From contig CALWLF010000037.1 of assembly GCA_944381455.1 (NCBI GenBank), positions 1 to 37,381 on the forward strand: a DNA stretch of 37,381 bases. Reading direction: 5' to 3'. Shown piece by piece: positions 33,192-37,381 of the stretch. Both the position numbers and the translations under genes were made by a program. The notes beneath the pieces were generated by a model, which saw only the letters and a list, made by a program, of their open reading frames with translations, did not search any database and had not been told where the DNA came from. Numbering within the stretch: position 1 is the first letter of the stretch; each line of letters starts with the position of its first letter. Source of the DNA: an uncultured Clostridia bacterium. Lineage in GTDB: Bacteria > Bacillota > Clostridia > Lachnospirales > Anaerotignaceae.

Positions 33192-34550
33192 TCAGTTTTT
33201 TCGTCCGCTCATGCCCAAAATGCCTGCCGCCTCCCGGTACTTTGCCACCGTGCGGCGGGAAATATCCACCCCTTGCTCCTGCAAAAGCTCCATGATGCGC
33301 CGGTCACTATAGGGCGCTTTTTTGTCTTCCTGTTCCAAAATGGCGCGAATCAAAAGCGTCACTTTTTCCTGTGTCCAGGCCGTCTCTGCGGCCGAAGAAA
33401 CTTGACTTTGAAAAAAATAGCTGAGCGGAAAAACGCCAAATTGACATTGGATATATTTTTGCTTTACAGCCCGGCTGACAGTGCTTTCGTGCATTTCCAG
33501 CCGGCTTGCCACATCGTTTAGGCACATGGGGCGCACATGACCTTTGCCATGGAAGAAAAAATCCTGCTGAATATCTACAATGATTTCCAATGTCCGCTGC
33601 AGGGTATGATTTCTTTTTTGGATGCAGTCCATCACCCACTGAGCCTGTTTCATTTTATTTAAGATATACGCCTTTGTCTTTGTATCTTCTCCGCTTTGCA
33701 TCATCTGACGGTAATAGGGACTGATGGTGATTTCTGGAAAATACCGGTCATTGAGCACCACTTCCAGCCCTTCGCTTCCCCGCACCACAATGGCGTCCGG
33801 CTCCAGATAAGAACAGTTGCCGCCGGAAGAAAAGCTGTTGCCTGGCTTGGGGTTCAGGCGGCGAATCTGCTCGGCCGCCCTGCGCACTTCTTCCAAGGGA
33901 ACCTTCGTTTTTTTTGCAATGGTGTGCAGCTGATTTTTGGCCAGCAGCTCCAAATGTTCCTCTACCATTTTTTCTGCCAGCGCCGTTTCTTGCCCGCTGC
34001 GGCGCAGCTGCAGCAAAAGACATTCCCGCAGGCATCTGGCCCCAACACCGGCCGGTTCAAACCCCTGGACAATTTCCAGCGCCTGCTGCACCAAAGCAAG
34101 GGGCAAAGAAAGCGCTTCGGCCATTTCCTGCTCTGTTTCTTGCAGATAGCCTTTTTCATCCATGCTTTCCACCAAGTATTTCACCACCGACACAACAGCC
34201 GGGCTTGCTTTGACGGCCGCCGCCTGTTCCATCAGTTCATCTTCCAGTGTAGAGGCGCCGTCTTTAAATTTCCATCCGTCGTTTTCCCCTTCGTCTTCCT
34301 GGTCAATGGCATAAAAAGCCCTGTTTTGCTCATCGGAGGCATCCAGAAAATCCAGCTTTCGTTTCAGCTGGTCAAACCGGTCTTCTTCCGAAGCGCCTTC
34401 TTGCATTTTGGTCTCCACCACCGGGTTTTCTACTGACAATTCTTTCACATACTCCAGCAGGTCTGCCGCACTCATTTGTAAAATTTCCGTCGATTGCAGC
34501 ATTTTTTGCGACAACATGACTTTTTGACTGGTATGTAGCAACAAATCCAT
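33192..34550 (-). CDS. rpoN: RNA polymerase sigma-54 factor
   Basis: A 452-residue sigma-54. Region I is the Gln/Leu-rich SQKVMLSQKMLQSTEILQMSA start, which contacts enhancer-binding ATPases. An acidic region II follows. The core-binding domain holds AVGARCLRECLLLQLR-type sequence (VGARCLREC). The helix-turn-helix is in DVASRLEMHESTVSRAV, and the C-terminal RpoN box is SRRTVAKYRE, which reads the -24 element. Long upstream in-frame sequence exists, but the ATG at 34550 has an AAAGGAG site and gives the normal N-terminus. It is a single-gene unit with its own promoter and terminator. No enhancer-binding protein is encoded in the window. Confidence 0.95.
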   Translation of the reverse strand: MDLLLHTSQKVMLSQKMLQSTEILQMSAADLLEYVKELSVENPVVETKMQEGASEEDRFDQLKRKLDFLDASDEQNRAFYAIDQEDEGENDGWKFKDGASTLEDELMEQAAAVKASPAVVSVVKYLVESMDEKGYLQETEQEMAEALSLPLALVQQALEIVQGFEPAGVGARCLRECLLLQLRRSGQETALAEKMVEEHLELLAKNQLHTIAKKTKVPLEEVRRAAEQIRRLNPKPGNSFSSGGNCSYLEPDAIVVRGSEGLEVVLNDRYFPEITISPYYRQMMQSGEDTKTKAYILNKMKQAQWVMDCIQKRNHTLQRTLEIIVDIQQDFFFHGKGHVRPMCLNDVASRLEMHESTVSRAVKQKYIQCQFGVFPLSYFFQSQVSSAAETAWTQEKVTLLIRAILEQEDKKAPYSDRRIMELLQEQGVDISRRTVAKYREAAGILGMSGRKN

Positions 34551-34590
34551 GGCGCGGCTCCTTTCTTCTGGTTTTTCGTTCCTTGGTATC

Positions 34591-34619
34591 AGTATACACC
34601 CTTCCATGAAAAATTCCAA
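34591..34619 (-). promoter_or_regulatory. sigma-A promoter of rpoN
   Basis: On the minus strand TTGGAA (34619-34614), a 17-bp spacer and a perfect extended TATACT (34596-34591). Confidence 0.7.
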
Positions 34620-34827
34620 CTGTTTTCTAGCAAAAACCTTGCCAAAACCATCCGCCCTTGTGGTTTTTTGCCAAACAAAACAGCCTTTCCCATTGCTTTT
34701 TTCTTTCAAAAACGATAAAATCTTCTTGTGGTCAGGCCAGAAAGATGGCTTTGTTCCAGTGTTTGTCCTGCCAAATCGGACGATTTTCTTTTTTTTCAAA
34801 AATTCTGAAAAAAATTGTGAAATAGTG

Positions 34828-34856
34828 TTGAGAACTTTTTCAATTTGTATTAGAAT
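34828..34856 (+). promoter_or_regulatory. sigma-A promoter of the rnf operon
   Basis: TTGAGA (34828-34833), a 17-bp spacer and TAGAAT (34851-34856). The start would be near 34863, giving a leader of about 135 nt. The region 34620-34827 between the divergent rpoN and rnf promoters holds only A+T-rich sequence and I see no further element in it. Confidence 0.7.
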
Positions 34857-34871
34857 AAATACTGTTAATGT

Positions 34872-34912
34872 AAACTGGCCCTCATATGGTTGAGCGTGCC
34901 AAAGGCCAGTTT
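34872..34912 (+). promoter_or_regulatory. Leader hairpin before rnfC
   Basis: AAACTGGCC (34872-34880) pairs with GGCCAGTTT (34904-34912), a perfect 9-bp stem with a 23-nt loop, within the first 50 nt of the rnf leader. No U-tract follows, so it is not a clear attenuator. It may stabilise the mRNA or bind a regulator. Confidence 0.45.
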
Positions 34913-34997
34913 GTTGTAGTATTATTTAATCCATTATGGACGGGAACAAAGAACTGCTTTTCATTTTTTGATTCCGTCAAAAACAGAGGGGGATATT

Positions 34998-36350
34998 ATG
35001 CAAACGTTGACGTTCAAACGCGGAGTGCACCCACCCGATGGCAAAGCCCTGACCAAGGACGCACCCATCAAGGTGATACTTCCAAAAGAAGATTCAGAAC
35101 TGTTTTTCCCTATGTCCCAACACATCGGCGCTCCCTGTGAGCCCATTGTTGCCGTTGGCGACTATGTGAAAGTGGGCCAGAAGATTGCAGAAGCAAAAGG
35201 CTTTGTTTCTTCTCCCATCTTTTCTTCCATCTCCGGTACTGTGACGGATATCCGTCCCATGCTCACACCGGGCGGCGCCATGAGCCCATCCATCGTCATC
35301 AAAAATGACGGCAAAATGGAAAAATTTGAAGGGCTTGTGCCCAAGGACTACACCAAAATGACCAATGAAGAAATCATTGCCGCCATCAAAGAAGGCGGGA
35401 TTGTTGGTCTGGGCGGTGCAGGGTTCCCAACTCAGGTGAAATTGGCTCCACCTCCGGGCACAAAAATCGACCACATTTTGGTAAACGCCGCCGAATGTGA
35501 ACCTTACCTGACCTGCGATTACCGGCTGATGCTGGAACAAGGCGAAAAACTGGTGAAAGGTCTGCAAATCGTGCAAAAACTCTTCCCTGATGCCAAAGCT
35601 GTCATCGGCATTGAAGACAACAAACCAGATGCCATTGCCCATCTGAGCGAACTTTGCAAAGATGTGCCAAACATGGAAGTGGCTGCTTTGAAAGCCAAAT
35701 TCCCTCAGGGCTCTGAAAAACATCTCATCAAAGCCGTAACCGGCCGCGAAGTGCCTTCTGGTGCTTTGCCTGCGGCAGTGGGATGTATTGTGGACAACGT
35801 CGATACCATCATTTCCATTTATAACGCCATTGCAGAAGGCATGCCTTTGGTGAGAAGAATCTTCACCGTAACCGGCGGCGCCGCTGCAAATCCCGGCAAC
35901 TATGAAATCCGCATCGGCATGACCATCAAAGACCTGATGGATCAAATCGGCGGCTTCAAGGCCGATCCTGCAAAACTCATTGCCGGCGGCCCTATGATGG
36001 GACCAACCATGTACACCTTGGATGCAGCCACCGTCAAAACTTCTTCCGCTTTGATCTGCTTTACGGCAGAAGAAGCTTTCATCCCGGAAGAAAGCAACTG
36101 TATCCGCTGCGGCAAATGTGTGGACCACTGTCCAATGGGCTTGATGCCATTTATGCTGAACCGTCTGATTTTGCAGAAAAACGATGACGGCTTCGTGAAA
36201 GAACATGGTATGGACTGTATCGAATGCGGCAGCTGCTCTTACATCTGCCCGGCCAAACGTCAGTTGGCACAGTCTATCCGTGCACAAAAGAAGATCGAAG
36301 GCGCAAGACGTGCCGCTGCCGCCGCTGCTGCAAAAGCCGCTGCAAAATAA
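34998..36350 (+). CDS. rnfC: Rnf complex subunit C (NADH-binding, iron-sulfur)
   Basis: A 450-residue soluble subunit of the membrane Rnf complex, which couples electron flow between reduced ferredoxin and NAD to sodium or proton transport. The N-terminus (TFKRGVHPPDGK) and GDYVKVGQKIAEA lipoyl-like domain are typical. The nucleotide/FMN region has GIVGLGGAGFPTQVK and LVNAAECEPYLTCDYRLM. Two [4Fe-4S] motifs are Cys368/371/374/378 and Cys407/410/413/417. The Ala-rich tail is common. The ATG follows an AGAGGGGG site. It is the first gene of the operon, as usual in Clostridia. Confidence 0.96.
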   Translation: MQTLTFKRGVHPPDGKALTKDAPIKVILPKEDSELFFPMSQHIGAPCEPIVAVGDYVKVGQKIAEAKGFVSSPIFSSISGTVTDIRPMLTPGGAMSPSIVIKNDGKMEKFEGLVPKDYTKMTNEEIIAAIKEGGIVGLGGAGFPTQVKLAPPPGTKIDHILVNAAECEPYLTCDYRLMLEQGEKLVKGLQIVQKLFPDAKAVIGIEDNKPDAIAHLSELCKDVPNMEVAALKAKFPQGSEKHLIKAVTGREVPSGALPAAVGCIVDNVDTIISIYNAIAEGMPLVRRIFTVTGGAAANPGNYEIRIGMTIKDLMDQIGGFKADPAKLIAGGPMMGPTMYTLDAATVKTSSALICFTAEEAFIPEESNCIRCGKCVDHCPMGLMPFMLNRLILQKNDDGFVKEHGMDCIECGSCSYICPAKRQLAQSIRAQKKIEGARRAAAAAAAKAAAK

Positions 36351-36369
36351 GAAGGGGGATTAACGAAAC

Positions 36370-37338
36370 ATGGACTATCCAAATATTACAATTTCTGCTA
36401 CCCCTCACGTACGCTCGAAAGAGTCTACCCAGTCCATCATGCGCGATGTGATCATTGCGCTGATGCCGGCGACCATCGTGGGTGTGTACAGATTTGGAAT
36501 CAAGGCATTATTGCTGATTATCATTTCCATTGCCTCTGCAGTCATTGCAGAAGCCGTGTACCAGAAAATCACCAAACAGAAAGTGACCATCAGCGACCTT
36601 TCTGCCGTTGTAACTGGCCTTTTGCTGGCCATGAACATTCCTTCCTCGGCTCCTTGGTGGCTGCCGATGGTAGGCAGTGCCTTTGCCATCATTTTTGCCA
36701 AACAGCTCTTTGGCGGCATTGGCCAAAACTTCATCAACCCTGCCCTGGCAGGCCGTGCCTTTTTGCTCTGCTCTTACCCAACCTTGATGACTGCTTGGGT
36801 GGCTCCAGGGCCTGACGCCATTTCTGTGGCAACACCGCTGGCCATCTTAAAAGAAGGCAATGCCGAAGCTTTGGCTTCTCTGCCAAGCCTCACTGACGCT
36901 GCATTGGGCAACATCGGCGGCTGTATCGGTGAAACTTGCGCCATTGCGCTGATCATCGGCGGCATCTATCTGATTGCCAAAGGCATCATCAGCTGGAGAA
37001 TCCCAGTGGTATACTTAGCAACCGTATTTGTACTGTCTTTGCTTCTTCCAAGAGAAGGCAGCAACGCTGTTTATGAATTGATGATCGGCGGCGTGATGCT
37101 GGGTGCATTCTTTATGGCAACCGACTACGCTTCTTCTCCAATCACGGCCAAAGGCCAGATCATCATGGGCCTGGGCTGCGGCATCATCACGGTGCTGATT
37201 CGTGTGTTTGGCGGCTATCCAGAAGGCGTATCTTACTCCATTTTGATTATGAACCTTTGCGTTCCTCTGATTGATCGTTTCACCAAACCTACCATCTTTG
37301 GCGCATTGCCAAAAGCAAAGGAGGCAAAAAAGGCATGA
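36370..37338 (+). CDS. rnfD: Rnf complex subunit D
   Basis: A 322-residue integral membrane subunit with about nine transmembrane helices. It carries a covalent FMN on a threonine in this family; here the motif is ISVATPLA with Thr155. The N-terminal ATPHVRSKESTQSIMRDVIIALMPA and the LFGGIGQNFINPALAGRAFLL block are characteristic. It follows rnfC by 19 bp with an AAGGGGG site and overlaps rnfG as ATGA. Confidence 0.95.
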   Translation: MDYPNITISATPHVRSKESTQSIMRDVIIALMPATIVGVYRFGIKALLLIIISIASAVIAEAVYQKITKQKVTISDLSAVVTGLLLAMNIPSSAPWWLPMVGSAFAIIFAKQLFGGIGQNFINPALAGRAFLLCSYPTLMTAWVAPGPDAISVATPLAILKEGNAEALASLPSLTDAALGNIGGCIGETCAIALIIGGIYLIAKGIISWRIPVVYLATVFVLSLLLPREGSNAVYELMIGGVMLGAFFMATDYASSPITAKGQIIMGLGCGIITVLIRVFGGYPEGVSYSILIMNLCVPLIDRFTKPTIFGALPKAKEAKKA

Positions 37339-37381
37339 AAGAAATCGTTAGACCAGCAGTCATCCTGCTGATTATCACTGC
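37335..37381 (+). CDS. rnfG: Rnf complex subunit G, 5' end only
   Basis: The first 15 codons are present and the window then ends. The ATG overlaps the rnfD stop, with AAAGGAGG upstream inside rnfD. The start MKEIVRPAVILLIIT is an N-terminal membrane anchor, as in RnfG. Identity rests mainly on the conserved C-D-G order. Confidence 0.8.
   Translation, partial: MKEIVRPAVILLIIT

Noticed and set aside
34620-34827. sigma-54 (-24/-12) promoter between rpoN and rnf
   Set aside because: No TGGCAC-N5-TTGCA-like sequence could be found there; the sigma-A elements are better.

Overview
The window looks like chromosome from an anaerobic, spore-forming Clostridia bacterium, probably a member of Lachnospirales (an Anaerotignum-like genome would fit, but this is a guess from gene content). 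The evidence is an Rnf ferredoxin:NAD oxidoreductase operon, the sporulation pair yqfC-yqfD, the Firmicutes order phoH-pgpH-ybeY-cdd-era-recO, a sua5-LMW phosphatase-rpiB-upp block, and strong AGGAGG-type ribosome binding sites. No tRNA, rRNA, CRISPR array or insertion sequence was seen.

Layout. 1-960: no credible gene; a promoter pointing off the left edge, then a G+C-rich, hairpin-rich repeat island. 968-5400 (minus): a cell-surface block with a secreted protein carrying a C-terminal copper-amine-oxidase-N-like ('stalk') domain, a TolC-family exported protein and a second stalk-domain protein. 5582-16355 (minus): housekeeping genes, namely primosome loading (dnaD, dnaI-like), a polyprenyl-phosphate sugar-phosphate transferase, upp, rpiB, a low-molecular-weight phosphatase, Sua5, a SEC-C protein, a KdpD-like stress domain, pyrG, a lipoprotein cyclophilin and murG. 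16510-17690 (plus): a small helical protein, a HIT hydrolase and a strong candidate 6S-type RNA with its own terminator.

17875-24841 is an accessory cassette bracketed by two long perfect hairpins. A response regulator, histidine kinase and membrane-anchored HtrA-type protease lacking PDZ run leftward. Divergently, a VTC-type polyphosphate polymerase, a DUF4956 membrane protein and a Cthe_2159-like carbohydrate-binding lipoprotein run rightward. It looks like a signal-controlled surface/polyphosphate module.

25062-34550 (minus): rpoN, then yqfC-yqfD-phoH-pgpH-ybeY-cdd-DUF6054-udg-era-recO, tightly packed with overlapping stops and starts. 34828-37381 (plus): a sigma-A promoter, a leader hairpin and rnfC-rnfD-rnfG (cut by the window end).

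The most unusual signals are non-coding. (1) An OmpR/PhoP-like box, TTACA-N6-TTACA, occurs four times, each time upstream of a gene; the copies before the stalk/TolC operon and before the VTC operon match at 17 of 18 bases. (2) A 5'-terminal stem-loop with the conserved core GGTTTGTGGTTT sits just after two sigma-A promoters, and a perfect 15-nt complement lies in the 3' region of the large surface-protein gene. (3) A 180-nt RNA folds like 6S RNA.
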